64,000 nt of DNA from Dorea formicigenerans (GCF_025150245.1 NZ_CP102279.1:1299423-1363422), one strand, 5' to 3'. Shown: positions 20,539 through 29,871, numbered from the stretch's first letter. Translations and numbers: made by a program. The notes: a model not told the origin generated them from the letters alone.

Positions 20539-21696
20539 TTATGCGGTCTGACGTCTCATACGGCCTGCAATGAGGGCGAGACTTAAGAATGCGAGGGCGA
20601 AGAGAAGCTGTATGCCGTAGCAGGTGTACAGGGTGTGAATCTGTGTTCCACTGAATGTGTTGTGGCTTTTCAGCAGGTTATTTGCAACTTCGTACCAGTA
20701 GACCGGAAGAAACTGGGCAATTTTCTGTACACTTTTTCCGAGGATATCCATACTGACGAAGACTCCGCACAGGAAGGACATTCCAAGGCTGACCACATTG
20801 ACGACTGCACTGATCAGTTGTTCTTTGTCTGTAAATGTGGAGACAAAGAATGCCAGGCTTAGTGCAGACAGAGACATCATAAAACTGTTGGTCAGATAGT
20901 ATGTAAGGTTTGTGTCTGCCAGAAATGTTTTTCCATACAATATGATTGGAAGCAGTGTGCATAAAAACCAGACGGCAAGTCCGATGACTGTGCAGCCGAG
21001 CGCAAGCTGCAGGTTGTACTTCCGGCTGGAAATGGAAGTACACAGTATTCGTGAGCGGACTTCTGGATTGTTGAATGACATCATGATCGTTATAATGACA
21101 TAGCATAGAATGGACAGGATAATGTAAGGCATATACTGATACATGTATGCGTGCATCGGAATATTTCCACCATATCCGTTCTGATCCAGCATCGTTACAT
21201 GAGATTCTTCTGTCATAGCCTCCTTAAGCATTACAGTGGCATCTTCGGCTGAATAACCGGAGGCAAGAAGCATATGCATTTCCTGAACCCATGCATTGAC
21301 CTGACTGTCTACATAGTAACCACTTGTACTGCCCGGAACTTTTGTGACGGTAAGACTTGCAGTTTTGCTTTTACAGCTTTGAGTGAAATCTTTTGGAATC
21401 GTCAATACATAATAAACGTGCCGGTAGAACAGGTTATCCTGAATGGCAGTTTTGGTATCCGGAATATCAATCAGATTGTGCCGGGAAGCCAGATAATCGG
21501 TCAGGGCTTCGGACACCGGACTTTTGTCATGGTCAATGACTGCAATGTCGAGTTTTGTCTGTTCAAACATTTTATCGGTATCTGTAAGTTCACTTTTTTG
21601 TACAGCAATTGTAATTGTGAGAAAAATGATAATATACATGAAAACATATCCGAGATTTCTTTTTGTAATTGTCAAAAATCCTTTAAATACTGTCAT
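20539..21696 (-). CDS. ABC-2 type permease (second permease of exporter)
   Basis: A 385-residue integral membrane protein of the ABC-2 exporter class (ABC2_membrane_3-like). One TM helix at the N-terminus (about residues 15-30), a large extracytoplasmic domain to about residue 190, then five to six TM helices. A FLCGVFVSMDILGKSVQKIAQFLPVYWY segment near residue 310 is typical of this family just before the last helices. Its start overlaps the previous permease by 14 bp, so translation is probably coupled. Together with 21683-22825 and 22838-23767 it forms one exporter. Confidence 0.88.
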   Translation of the reverse strand: MTVFKGFLTITKRNLGYVFMYIIIFLTITIAVQKSELTDTDKMFEQTKLDIAVIDHDKSPVSEALTDYLASRHNLIDIPDTKTAIQDNLFYRHVYYVLTIPKDFTQSCKSKTASLTVTKVPGSTSGYYVDSQVNAWVQEMHMLLASGYSAEDATVMLKEAMTEESHVTMLDQNGYGGNIPMHAYMYQYMPYIILSILCYVIITIMMSFNNPEVRSRILCTSISSRKYNLQLALGCTVIGLAVWFLCTLLPIILYGKTFLADTNLTYYLTNSFMMSLSALSLAFFVSTFTDKEQLISAVVNVVSLGMSFLCGVFVSMDILGKSVQKIAQFLPVYWYEVANNLLKSHNTFSGTQIHTLYTCYGIQLLFALAFLSLALIAGRMRRQTA

Positions 21697-22825
21697 AACG
21701 TTCCCTCCTTACTCCTAAGAATGCAATACCAAGGAAAAGAACACTCATGATGAGCAGAGTGATCATACATCTCTGGTATCGTAACGTGTCATTGTAGACA
21801 CTGATGCAATAGTAAGCATCACTTAAAACAGCCGCCGGATTGATACGGTTCAGAATAGGGGCATTCTGTTCTATTATATCTTTCATATTGCCAAACATCA
21901 GACCAGACAAAAAACCGGTCAGTAAAGTTGTGGAGGTACAGATGCCGATTTTTGCTGAAAATGTAAGTTTCCCGATGCAGCCGATCATGAGTCCCAGGCA
22001 GATTCCGATGAGGCTTCCCATAAAATTCGTGGCAAGGATAGCCAGATAATTATTCCCCAGGTCAATGTCAAGAATATAGTTCACATAAAAAGTCAGAATC
22101 ATTACATTTATGAAATGTATAAAAATCAGCACCAACATATCAATAAAAATAAGAAATTGTTTTCGGTAAGGGGTGATACTTCGTCTGGCTCCTAAGGGAC
22201 TTAAGTTCGCCTGGGTATCACGTACTGCTTCGATACTTAGATATGCACCGGACATACAAGCATAGGCAATCAGGGCGAAGAAATACAATACAGTCGGATT
22301 TAATGTTTTTCCACCGACACTTTTTTCCGTGATGAAACTGCCATTCGTCTGCAAGGAAGCAACAGCATCAGTCAGACGCTCCGGATGAGTTCTGGCAATC
22401 TCTTTGAACAGATGTGCATTCTGGTTATAAGTATTTAAAAGAGAAGTCAGAATACTTTGGCTGACTCCATTTTTTGTGATTGTAAGAGACGGGATCTCTT
22501 TTACATAGTAGATTCCAAGAATCTCATCATTTTCCAGTTTCTTTTTCGCGTCTTTTTCATTCTTTACGTCTTGAATATCTAGAACGCTACCGTTCATGGC
22601 GTCAAGGAAATCTGCAAAAAATGTACCGGATGACTTCGTTTCAAGCTTATTGATAACAGCAACGGGTACCGGATCCCAGTCGGAGTCTCCGGTGGCAGAT
22701 ATGCCGATATTTCCAAAGGAAATGTAGAACAGTGTGCCGAGAATCATTGGGAATGCAAGTGCCCAGAACATCATAGGCCGATTCCTTGTAATCTGTAGAA
22801 AACGATATTTTATTAAATGACACAT
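21683..22825 (-). CDS. ABC-2 type permease (first permease of exporter)
   Basis: A 380-residue relative of its neighbour, with the same plan: TM1 about residues 18-38, extracytoplasmic region with a predicted mixed alpha/beta fold to about 175, and six C-terminal TM helices. It begins 12 bp after the ATPase gene. Two unlike permeases with one ATPase is the arrangement of LnrLMN-type drug/lipid exporters. Confidence 0.88.
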   Translation of the reverse strand: MCHLIKYRFLQITRNRPMMFWALAFPMILGTLFYISFGNIGISATGDSDWDPVPVAVINKLETKSSGTFFADFLDAMNGSVLDIQDVKNEKDAKKKLENDEILGIYYVKEIPSLTITKNGVSQSILTSLLNTYNQNAHLFKEIARTHPERLTDAVASLQTNGSFITEKSVGGKTLNPTVLYFFALIAYACMSGAYLSIEAVRDTQANLSPLGARRSITPYRKQFLIFIDMLVLIFIHFINVMILTFYVNYILDIDLGNNYLAILATNFMGSLIGICLGLMIGCIGKLTFSAKIGICTSTTLLTGFLSGLMFGNMKDIIEQNAPILNRINPAAVLSDAYYCISVYNDTLRYQRCMITLLIMSVLFLGIAFLGVRRERYDSI

Positions 22826-22837
22826 AAAAATTCCTCC

Positions 22838-23767
22838 TTAGTCCCGAAGTTCTTTTCCCGTGATTTCCAAGAAGACATCGTTGAGTGTTGGAAGTTCTGA
22901 AAATACGCGCCCGAAAGAAATGTTGTGATCACCCAGGTATTTTAAGAGGCTGATCAGATTGTGTTTTCCTCCACTTAGGCGGATTTTTAATACCTGTTCT
23001 TCATAGGTCAGTTCAAATACATTTGGCATCGTACGGATTTCAGAGAGTGTTTCCGGATTTAGGTTTATAGCTTCGATGGTGATCGTCTCACCGGTTTTGA
23101 TCATATTTTTCAGCTCTTCACATGTTCCGGTCGCAAGTACATGGCCATGATCAATGATTGCAATACGGCTGCAGATCTGTTCAACTTCTTCCATATAATG
23201 GGAAGTATAAATGATTGTAGATCCCTGACGGTTCAGTTCTAAGATTCCTTCCAGGATCCGGTTCCGGCTCTGTGGATCGACAGCTACCGTTGGTTCGTCC
23301 ATGATGATAAGCTTTGGCTTGTGGGCAATACCGCAGGCAATGTTGAGTCTTCTAAGAAGACCGCCGGACAATTTTCCGGGACGTTTTTTTGCATATTCCG
23401 TAAGTCCCACAAAATCCAGTGCTTCGTCCACCAGCTTTTTACGCTTTTGTTTGTCAGTTACATACAGACCACAGAAATAGTCTACATTTTCACGGACACT
23501 CATCTGAGGAAACACAGCCACATTTTGCATGACAACACCGATCTCTTTTTTGATATCGTAACTGTCCGGGGTCATGTTTTTGCCAAAAATCTGAATCGTA
23601 CCTTTGTCATATTTCAATAGCGCCAGCATACAGCCGATCGCGGTGGATTTTCCGGAGCCGTTTGGTCCCAGAAGTCCAAAAATCTCCCCTTCTTTAATGT
23701 CCAGGTTCAGGTGATCTAGTGCGATCAGATCACCATATCTTTTTACAAGATTTTCAATATGGATCAT
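22838..23767 (-). CDS. ABC exporter ATP-binding protein
   Basis: A 309-residue ATPase. Walker A GPNGSGKST at about 34-42, Q-loop VMQNVAVFPQMSVREN, signature KLSGGLLRRL (the usual LSGGQ with Gln replaced by Leu), Walker B LIIMDEPTVAVDPQSR and the H-loop TSHYMEEVEQ. The LSGGL form and the C-terminal extension (about 215-309) resemble LnrL/YhaQ-type exporters. First gene of the minus-strand operon, divergent from a two-component system 151 bp away that probably controls it. Confidence 0.92.
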   Translation of the reverse strand: MIHIENLVKRYGDLIALDHLNLDIKEGEIFGLLGPNGSGKSTAIGCMLALLKYDKGTIQIFGKNMTPDSYDIKKEIGVVMQNVAVFPQMSVRENVDYFCGLYVTDKQKRKKLVDEALDFVGLTEYAKKRPGKLSGGLLRRLNIACGIAHKPKLIIMDEPTVAVDPQSRNRILEGILELNRQGSTIIYTSHYMEEVEQICSRIAIIDHGHVLATGTCEELKNMIKTGETITIEAINLNPETLSEIRTMPNVFELTYEEQVLKIRLSGGKHNLISLLKYLGDHNISFGRVFSELPTLNDVFLEITGKELRD

Positions 23768-23813
23768 AGGAAATTCCTCCAGTTCTTAGTTTTGAGACTT
23801 GCATATTTCTTAC

Positions 23814-23843
23814 TTGTAATTATAAATGTCTTATGCTTATAAT
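23814..23843 (+). promoter_or_regulatory. Promoter of the two-component system
   Basis: TTGTAA (23814-23819), 18-bp spacer, TATAAT (23838-23843), 75 bp before the kinase ATG. Confidence 0.6.
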
Positions 23844-23870
23844 GTTAGTGGCAGACGTCATAAAACGATG

Positions 23871-23882
23871 TGACAAATGTCA
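23871..23882. promoter_or_regulatory. Short palindrome in the exporter/two-component intergenic region
   Basis: TGACA-aa-TGTCA, with related half sites just upstream (GACGTCAT and GATGTGAC at 23854-23874). It lies between the divergent ABC and kinase genes and is a candidate binding site for the NarL-type regulator. No binding data can be inferred. Confidence 0.4.
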
Positions 23883-23918
23883 TGTTTTGCTTTTTAGAAA
23901 AGTTAGGAGAGAACAAAT

Positions 23919-25037
23919 ATGAGAAGAATGACAGGGCAGCTTCTGTTAATTTTATATAGTTTTCTTTTTTTGTTGCTTTCGCCGGCTGACCTGAATTTTG
24001 TGGTGGGCTTTCTGGTGTCATTGATCTGTATTGGCATGCAGATGTTCTTAAAAGATGACTGGGAAAGGTATGTTCTGTTAATATGTATTTTAGCCGGAAG
24101 TTGGTACTGTGTGGGAATCTGTGAATTCCTGCCGGTTCTTTTTTATGGATTCTGGACGAAAGAGAACCGGGGTATCATGATACTCGCTGTGGCAGGAGGG
24201 ATATTTACCGGTGCGTCAGGGAATGTGAATCTAAGTCATGGACAAATGTATTTTTTGATAGTTGGAATTTTACTGTCGCTTGTGTTGAAGTTAAAAGAAG
24301 AGGCTTATGAGGAGTTGGAACAGGAATACCGGAAAACCCGTGATGACAGTAAGGAAAGGAATCTGCTTTTACAGGAAAAGAATCGCAGCCTGATTGAGAA
24401 GCAGGACTATGAAATATATACGGCAACACTTCAGGAGCGAAATCGCATTGCAAGAGAAATTCATGACAATGTGGGACATTTGCTTTCAAGATGCATCCTT
24501 ATAGTGGGCGCAATGAAGATTGTAAATGAAGACGAAAAACTGTCCTCTTCCATTGAACAATTGGAGGAGTCGTTGAATACAGCCATGACCAGTGTGCGGG
24601 AGAGTGTCCACGACCTTCATGATGATTCTGTGAATCTGAGAGAAGTGACAGAAGAACTGGTGGGGGAGTTTACATTTTGCCCGGTAGATTTATCTTATGA
24701 TATGGGATATGATGTTCCAAGAGAGATTAAATACGGCTTTATCGCAATTGTAAAAGAGGCACTTCACAATATTGTAAGGCACAGTGATGCAAGTAAAGTG
24801 AAGATAGTCATGCGGGAGCACCCAGCGCTTTATCAGCTGATCGTGGAGGATAATGGGACTGTGAAAGAACCAATACAAAGTGGCGGAGTAAAAGCTGTAT
24901 CCAGAGAATATCAGTCTGGACAGGGTATGGGACTTCGCAATATGAGCGACCGCGTCCGGATGCTTGGAGGCATGATGCAAATTGTAAGAAAAGAGGGATT
25001 TCGTATTTTTATTACGATCCCCAAGGAGGTATCTTAA
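23919..25037 (+). CDS. Sensor histidine kinase, NarL/HisKA_3 class
   Basis: A 372-residue membrane kinase. About four to five TM helices in residues 5-125 form a sensor with no large extracellular loop (intramembrane sensing). A coiled coil follows (128-165), then the HisKA_3 box with phosphorylatable His182 (NRIAREIHDNVGHLLSR) and an HATPase_c domain (VKEALHNIVRHSDASKVKI, then DNG and QGMGLRNMSDRVRMLGG). One base separates its stop from the response regulator ATG. With the divergent exporter the layout resembles LnrJ-LnrK next to LnrLMN in Bacillus, which responds to membrane-active polyenes; the actual signal here is unknown. Confidence 0.9.
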   Translation: MRRMTGQLLLILYSFLFLLLSPADLNFVVGFLVSLICIGMQMFLKDDWERYVLLICILAGSWYCVGICEFLPVLFYGFWTKENRGIMILAVAGGIFTGASGNVNLSHGQMYFLIVGILLSLVLKLKEEAYEELEQEYRKTRDDSKERNLLLQEKNRSLIEKQDYEIYTATLQERNRIAREIHDNVGHLLSRCILIVGAMKIVNEDEKLSSSIEQLEESLNTAMTSVRESVHDLHDDSVNLREVTEELVGEFTFCPVDLSYDMGYDVPREIKYGFIAIVKEALHNIVRHSDASKVKIVMREHPALYQLIVEDNGTVKEPIQSGGVKAVSREYQSGQGMGLRNMSDRVRMLGGMMQIVRKEGFRIFITIPKEVS

Positions 25038-25038
25038 A

Positions 25039-25662
25039 ATGAGAATCGTGATTGCAGATGATGATATGCTTGTATCAGGGGCACTTAGGACGATTCTGGA
25101 AAAAGATCAGGATATAGAAGTTCAGGGTATTGCCTCAAATGGGAAGGAAGCTATAGAACTTTACCGGAAATATGAGCCGGATGTGCTGCTGATGGATATC
25201 CGCATGAGTCCAATGAGCGGTCTGGAGGCATCGGAAGAGATTTTAAAAGAAAAACCAGAGGCAAAGATATTGCTCCTTACAACATTTTCTGATGACGAGT
25301 ATATTGTAAAAGCGTTGAAATGTGGTGTGAAAGGATATCTTTTAAAACAGGATTATGCAAGTATTCTGCCGGCAATTCGGGCAGTGTGCACGGGGCAGAC
25401 GGTGTTCGGAACTCAGATCATATCTAGACTGCCGGAACTTTTAGAGCGAAAGAGTGCTTTTGATTATGCGACTTATGAGATTACAGAAAAAGAACGCGCT
25501 GTTATGAAGCTTGTGGCAGACGGAAAGAGCAATAAAGAAATTGCAGGGGAAATGTTTTTAAGCGAGGGAACGATCCGAAATTATATCAGTGGGATTTTGG
25601 ATAAATTGAATTTAAGAGACCGTACACAGCTTGCAGTTTTTTATCTCAGAAATTGCACATAA
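25039..25662 (+). CDS. Response regulator, NarL/LuxR class
   Basis: A 207-residue regulator. Receiver domain with acidic pocket Asp7-Asp8-Asp9, phosphorylation site Asp53 (DVLLMDIRMSPMSG), Thr in LLTTFSDDEYI and Lys in GYLLKQ. C-terminal LuxR helix-turn-helix at about 140-205 (ITEKERAVMKLVADGKSNKEIAGEMFLSEGTIRNYISGILDKLNLRDRTQLAVFYL). The gene follows the kinase directly, with its Shine-Dalgarno aaggagg inside the kinase 3' end. Confidence 0.93.
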   Translation: MRIVIADDDMLVSGALRTILEKDQDIEVQGIASNGKEAIELYRKYEPDVLLMDIRMSPMSGLEASEEILKEKPEAKILLLTTFSDDEYIVKALKCGVKGYLLKQDYASILPAIRAVCTGQTVFGTQIISRLPELLERKSAFDYATYEITEKERAVMKLVADGKSNKEIAGEMFLSEGTIRNYISGILDKLNLRDRTQLAVFYLRNCT

Positions 25663-25679
25663 AATTATTGGCAGGCGCC

Positions 25680-25706
25680 AGAATGTGCCAAGGCACATTC
25701 TTTGTT
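25680..25706 (+). terminator. Terminator of the two-component operon
   Basis: AGAATGTGCC pairs with GGCACATTCT around a very small loop, followed by TTGTT. The stem resembles the terminal hairpin of repeat A copy 2 (34757-34778), so it might be a related short element. Confidence 0.65.
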
Positions 25707-25761
25707 CTAAATATCAGAATTGTAGCTGTGGATGAAAAATATAAAAAAGAAGGAGAAATTG

Positions 25762-26949
25762 ATGATGCAGAGTTTTGTACAGTATACCCCGACGAAAGTT
25801 GTATTTGGAAAAGACACGCAAAAAGAAGCTGGAAAGCTGGTCAGTGAATTGGGGATAACGAAGGTATTTCTTGTATATGGCGGTGGAAGTGTTATAAGAA
25901 GTGGGCTTCTCGATGAAATTAAGAAATCTCTTGATGAAGAACACATTTCTTATGAGGAACTTGGCGGTGTAAAACCGAATCCGCGTCTGTCCTTTGCAAG
26001 AAAAGGAGTTGAAAAAGCGATTGCTTTTGGAGCAGAACTGATTCTTGCAGTAGGCGGTGGAAGTGCAATCGATACAGCAAAAGGAATTGCGATAGGTGCT
26101 GCAAATCCGGGCACAGATATCTGGGAGTTCTGGAAGAATAAAAAAGAATTAAAGAAGGCACTTCCGGTAGGAACCGTTTTGACAATTTCAGCAGCCGGAA
26201 GTGAGATGAGTAATTCTGCGGTACTGACAGATGAAGAGACGCAGGATAAATCTGGAATCGGAAGCGATCTGATTCGTCCAAAATTTGCAATTATGAATCC
26301 AAAGCTGACATACACACTTCCGAAATATCAGCTTACTTGCGGAATTGTAGATATTTTTATGCATACAATTGAACGTTATTTCACACCGGTACATGGAAAT
26401 GAACTGACAGATGAGATTGCAGAAGGACTGATGCGTACATTGATCCGGAATGCAGCAAAGGCATATGAGAATCAAGAAGATTATGATGCCATGAGTGAAA
26501 TCATGTGGTGCGGAAGTATTTCCCATAATGGAATTACCGGACTTGGAAGACCAAAGGATTTTCTGTGCCATAAGCTGGGACATCAGCTTGGTGCAAAATT
26601 TGACGAAGCCCACGGTGCAACATTATCTGCAGTCTGGGGAAGCTGGGCGAGATACGTCTATCATCTGGACGAGGAAAGATTTGCAAATTACGGAAGAAAA
26701 GTATGGAACATTGATGAGGAAAATGATGAAAAAACGGCTGTGGCAGCGATTGAGAAAACCGAAGAATTCTTCCGGTCTTTGCATATGCCGACTTGTCTGG
26801 GAGATATGAAAATGGGTGTACAGCCGGATGAAGTATTAAAAGAAATGGCTGGCAAGGCGACTGCAGGAGATACCATGAAAGTGGGCGCTTTCCAGAAAAT
26901 GGGGGAAAAAGAGTTATATGAGATTTATAAAAAGGCAAACCACAGATAA
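25762..26949 (+). CDS. Iron-containing alcohol dehydrogenase (BdhA/YqhD-like)
   Basis: A 395-residue group III alcohol dehydrogenase, probably NAD(P)H-dependent reduction of aldehydes such as butyraldehyde. The nucleotide-binding motif is GGGSAIDTAKGIA (about 93-105). Metal ligands are Asp and His in IVDIFMHTIERYF and two His in the region CHKLGHQLGAKFDEAHGA. Two adjacent ATG codons (25762, 25765) follow aaggag; I use the first. The frame is open upstream to 25732 but has no Shine-Dalgarno site there. The 3' end overlaps the MATE exporter gene by 32 bp. Confidence 0.92.
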   Translation: MMQSFVQYTPTKVVFGKDTQKEAGKLVSELGITKVFLVYGGGSVIRSGLLDEIKKSLDEEHISYEELGGVKPNPRLSFARKGVEKAIAFGAELILAVGGGSAIDTAKGIAIGAANPGTDIWEFWKNKKELKKALPVGTVLTISAAGSEMSNSAVLTDEETQDKSGIGSDLIRPKFAIMNPKLTYTLPKYQLTCGIVDIFMHTIERYFTPVHGNELTDEIAEGLMRTLIRNAAKAYENQEDYDAMSEIMWCGSISHNGITGLGRPKDFLCHKLGHQLGAKFDEAHGATLSAVWGSWARYVYHLDEERFANYGRKVWNIDEENDEKTAVAAIEKTEEFFRSLHMPTCLGDMKMGVQPDEVLKEMAGKATAGDTMKVGAFQKMGEKELYEIYKKANHR

Positions 26950-28312
26950 TCTAAATATTGACTGGCATGCATTTTACAAAAATGTATTTGCCTTAATTAT
27001 TCCGATGGCACTCCAGAATCTGATCAACGTCGGAGTGACTGCAGTTGATGTTATGATGCTTGGAAGAGTGGGAGAAAAAGTGTTGTCTGGTTCTTCGCTG
27101 GCAGGACAGATCCAGTTTATTATGATGCTGATTTTTTTCGGCATCACATCTGGAGCAACAGTACTGACAGCGCAGTACTGGGGAAAGAAAGATATCAGAA
27201 CTATTGAGAAGATTCTTGGTATGGGACTTACAATCTCACTTGCAATTGCGGTAATTTTTATGACATTGGCCTTGACTATTCCGGGTCCTTTGATGCGTAT
27301 TTTTACATCGGATCCGGAAGTAATTGCAGAGGGAGTGAAATACTTACGGATTGTTGGAATATCTTATCTTTTCATAGCGGTAACGCAGGTTTATCTGAAT
27401 ATTATGAGAAGTATTGAACGGGTGATGATTGCTACTTTTGTATATTTTATGTCTTTGGTTGTCAATGCAATTATTAATGCAATTTTGATTTTTGGACTTC
27501 TTGGATTTCCGGCACTTGGAATACAAGGAGCTGCAATCGGCACATTATGTGCCAGAATGACAGAGACATTGATCGTGCTTATTTATGCACATTTCATGAA
27601 TCAGGATGTGAAAATTCGTCCTCGATTTATGATACAGATTGACAGGGTACTTGCAAAAGATTATCTAATCTATGCCATGCCGGTTGTGTTAAATGAAATG
27701 ATGTGGGGACTTGGAGTTTCTGCGAATACTGCTGTCATCGGTCATCTTGGGAGTGCGGCGGTTGCATCAAATTCAGTTGCACAAGTAGCGAGACAGCTTG
27801 CCCAGGTCGTTGTATTTGGAATTGCAAATGCGACAGCCGTCTATCTGGGTAAGACGATCGGGGAGCGTAAATTCGATTATGCGAAGGCTTATGCAAAAAG
27901 ATTTATTCGGCTGGCACTTATTATGGGCTGTTGTGGTGCATGTGTAATTTTAATCTGTGCTCCGATTGCAAATACATTTCTTGTATTATCGCCTGAGGCA
28001 AAAGAATATCTTTATATGATGTTTGGCGTCATGTCTTATTTTGTCATTGCACAGGCAGTCAACACAACATTGGTAGTAGGTGTATTTCGTTCAGGAGGAG
28101 ATACGAGATTCGGATTAATTTTGGATGTGTCTACGATGTGGGGATTTTCTATATTACTGGGTGCAGTCGCAGCATTTTTCTTACACGCAAGTGTACCGGT
28201 CGTTTATATACTTCTGATGAGTGATGAGCTGGTGAAATTACCGCTTACGCTAAAGCGGTACCGCAGTTACAAATGGCTCAAAGATGTCACGAGGAATAAC
28301 CTGGAAATTTAA
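26918..28312 (+). CDS. MATE family efflux transporter
   Basis: A 464-residue, 12-TM antiporter of the multidrug and toxic compound extrusion family. Typical features are IPMALQNLINVGVTAVDVMMLGRVGE in TM1, SGATVLTAQYWGKKD after TM2, and two similar halves joined near residue 225. It starts inside the dehydrogenase gene (ATG 26918, with ggggga 11 bases upstream), so translation is probably coupled. Substrate unknown. Confidence 0.9.
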   Translation: MRFIKRQTTDNLNIDWHAFYKNVFALIIPMALQNLINVGVTAVDVMMLGRVGEKVLSGSSLAGQIQFIMMLIFFGITSGATVLTAQYWGKKDIRTIEKILGMGLTISLAIAVIFMTLALTIPGPLMRIFTSDPEVIAEGVKYLRIVGISYLFIAVTQVYLNIMRSIERVMIATFVYFMSLVVNAIINAILIFGLLGFPALGIQGAAIGTLCARMTETLIVLIYAHFMNQDVKIRPRFMIQIDRVLAKDYLIYAMPVVLNEMMWGLGVSANTAVIGHLGSAAVASNSVAQVARQLAQVVVFGIANATAVYLGKTIGERKFDYAKAYAKRFIRLALIMGCCGACVILICAPIANTFLVLSPEAKEYLYMMFGVMSYFVIAQAVNTTLVVGVFRSGGDTRFGLILDVSTMWGFSILLGAVAAFFLHASVPVVYILLMSDELVKLPLTLKRYRSYKWLKDVTRNNLEI

Positions 28313-28358
28313 AGCTGTGAAAAAGGGAGTAAAAGCAAAGATTAAAGGTAATTCAAGG

Positions 28359-28388
28359 TTGATAAATTACCTGAAAAGGTAGTACAAT
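28359..28388 (+). promoter_or_regulatory. Promoter of the RidA-Mrp pair
   Basis: TTGATA (28359-28364), 18-bp spacer, TACAAT (28383-28388), about 60 bp before the RidA ATG. Confidence 0.55.
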
Positions 28389-28447
28389 AGATTCAGAGCT
28401 CAGAAATACAGAGCAGTTTCAGAATAATGAAAGAGAGGTATAGGATT

Positions 28448-28825
28448 ATGAAAGTAATCGCAACAGAAAAAGCACCGGCAGCAATCGGACCATATTCACA
28501 GGCATATGTTAATAACGGAGTTCTTTATACATCCGGACAGCTTGGAATTAATCCTGAGACAGGAAATCTTGGCGGAGATACAATCGAAGAGCAGGCTGAG
28601 TGGTCTTGCAAGAATGTAGGAGAGATTTTAAAAGCAGCAGGTACAGATTACGAGCATGTACTTAAAACAACATGTTTCCTGTCTGATATTGCTGATTTCG
28701 GAGCATTCAATGAAGTTTATGCAAAATATTTCACATCTAAACCGGCAAGAAGCTGTTTTGCAGTGAAAGATCTCCCTAAGGGAGCACTCTGCGAGATCGA
28801 AGTAATCGCAGCAGTAGAAGAGTAA
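28448..28825 (+). CDS. RidA family enamine/imine deaminase
   Basis: A 125-residue trimeric YjgF/YER057c/UK114 protein that hydrolyses reactive enamines formed by PLP enzymes such as threonine dehydratase. The family motifs are present: GPYSQAYVNNGVLYTSGQLGINPETG, then VLKTTCFLSDIADFGAFNEVYAKYF, then the catalytic Arg in KPARSCFAVKDLPKGALCEIEVIA. ATG 28448 follows agaggta; an upstream in-frame codon at 28427 is rejected. 26 bp separate it from the Mrp gene. Confidence 0.95.
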   Translation: MKVIATEKAPAAIGPYSQAYVNNGVLYTSGQLGINPETGNLGGDTIEEQAEWSCKNVGEILKAAGTDYEHVLKTTCFLSDIADFGAFNEVYAKYFTSKPARSCFAVKDLPKGALCEIEVIAAVEE

Positions 28826-28851
28826 AAGAGGCCAGAAAGGAAGTTTTAGTT

Positions 28852-29682
28852 ATGTCAGAGAATCAGAAAGGATGCTCACCATCCGATTGCCAGGGGTGTG
28901 CACATGCAGGGACTTGTAATAGTAAACCGCAGGATTTTCATAAACCGGCGAATGCAAAATCACACATTCGTAATGTGATCGCAGTTGTCAGTGGAAAGGG
29001 CGGAGTCGGAAAATCGATGGTAACTGCATCATTGGCAAGAATGATGAGAGAACAAGGATTTTCTGTAGGAATTCTGGATGCAGATATTACAGGACCGTCT
29101 ATTCCGAAGATGTATGGAATCCATGATACAGCAAAAGGAAGCGATGATGGAATCTTTCCGGAGATTGCAAAAGACGGAACAAAGATTATGTCTGTCAACC
29201 TGCTTTTACCGAATGAATCGGATCCGGTAATCTGGAGAGCACCGATTATTACAAGTGTTGTGACGCAGTTCTGGACAGATGTTATCTGGGGAGATCTGGA
29301 TTATCTCTTTGTGGATATGCCACCTGGAACTGGTGATGTTCCACTTACAGTATTCCAGTCACTTCCGGTGAATGGAGCAGTGATCGTAACATCTCCACAG
29401 GATCTTGTGCGTATGATTGTAGAGAAAGCTTACAAGATGGTAAGACAGATGAATATTCCAGTGCTCGGAATCGTAGAGAATTACAGTTATCTGACTTGCC
29501 CGGATTGTGGAAAGAAGATTTCCGTATTTGGAGAAAGCCATATCGATGAAGTGGCAGCTGAGTTAGGTATTCCGGTTCTTGGTAAGATGCCGATTGATCC
29601 GGCTCTTTCTGAGATGGTAGAGAATGAGAAGTTCTATGAAGTTTCGAATGAGTACCTGGCAGATGCAGTAAATAAAATATAA
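28852..29682 (+). CDS. Mrp/NBP35 family Fe-S cluster carrier ATPase
   Basis: A 276-residue P-loop ATPase of the ApbC/NBP35 group, which assembles or carries iron-sulfur clusters. The N-terminus has a cysteine set (CSPSDCQGCAHAGTC) typical of the NBP35-like forms of anaerobes. The deviant Walker A is VSGKGGVGKSMV (about 45-56), with the later motif VDMPPGTGDVPLTV. A C-terminal CPDCGKK provides the bridging-cluster cysteines. It may supply clusters to Fe-S enzymes such as the radical SAM protein encoded next, though a terminator separates them. Confidence 0.93.
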   Translation: MSENQKGCSPSDCQGCAHAGTCNSKPQDFHKPANAKSHIRNVIAVVSGKGGVGKSMVTASLARMMREQGFSVGILDADITGPSIPKMYGIHDTAKGSDDGIFPEIAKDGTKIMSVNLLLPNESDPVIWRAPIITSVVTQFWTDVIWGDLDYLFVDMPPGTGDVPLTVFQSLPVNGAVIVTSPQDLVRMIVEKAYKMVRQMNIPVLGIVENYSYLTCPDCGKKISVFGESHIDEVAAELGIPVLGKMPIDPALSEMVENEKFYEVSNEYLADAVNKI

Positions 29683-29755
29683 GAAGATTACAAGGAATAT
29701 TTTGAAAAATATTTGCTGATAAGAGTGCAGAGATGTACTTCATGTAACAATAAAA

Positions 29756-29812
29756 GAAAGAGTAACCGACTGATATGTGAGAAGAAAGATATCAGTTGGT
29801 TATTCTTTTTTT
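29756..29812 (+). terminator. Intrinsic terminator
   Basis: AAGAGTAACCGACTGATAT pairs with ATATCAGTTGGTTATTCTT (G-U pairs allowed), followed by seven T. It separates the RidA-Mrp pair from the radical SAM operon. Confidence 0.85.
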
Positions 29813-29836
29813 ATCCTGGCATCATTAAAATATAAA

Positions 29837-29865
29837 TTGACAAATCGAACAAATGTTCTTATAAT
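29837..29865 (+). promoter_or_regulatory. Strong sigma-A promoter of the radical SAM repair-like operon
   Basis: TTGACA (29837-29842), 17-bp spacer, TATAAT (29860-29865): both hexamers are consensus. A repressor-type site fills the spacer, so the promoter looks built to be shut off. Confidence 0.88.
29846..29859. promoter_or_regulatory. LexA (SOS) box 1
   Basis: CGAACAAATGTTCT matches the Gram-positive LexA/DinR consensus CGAAC-N4-GTTCG except for the last base. It sits between the -35 and -10 hexamers, where binding would block RNA polymerase. Confidence 0.75.
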
Positions 29866-29871
29866 AAAAAC

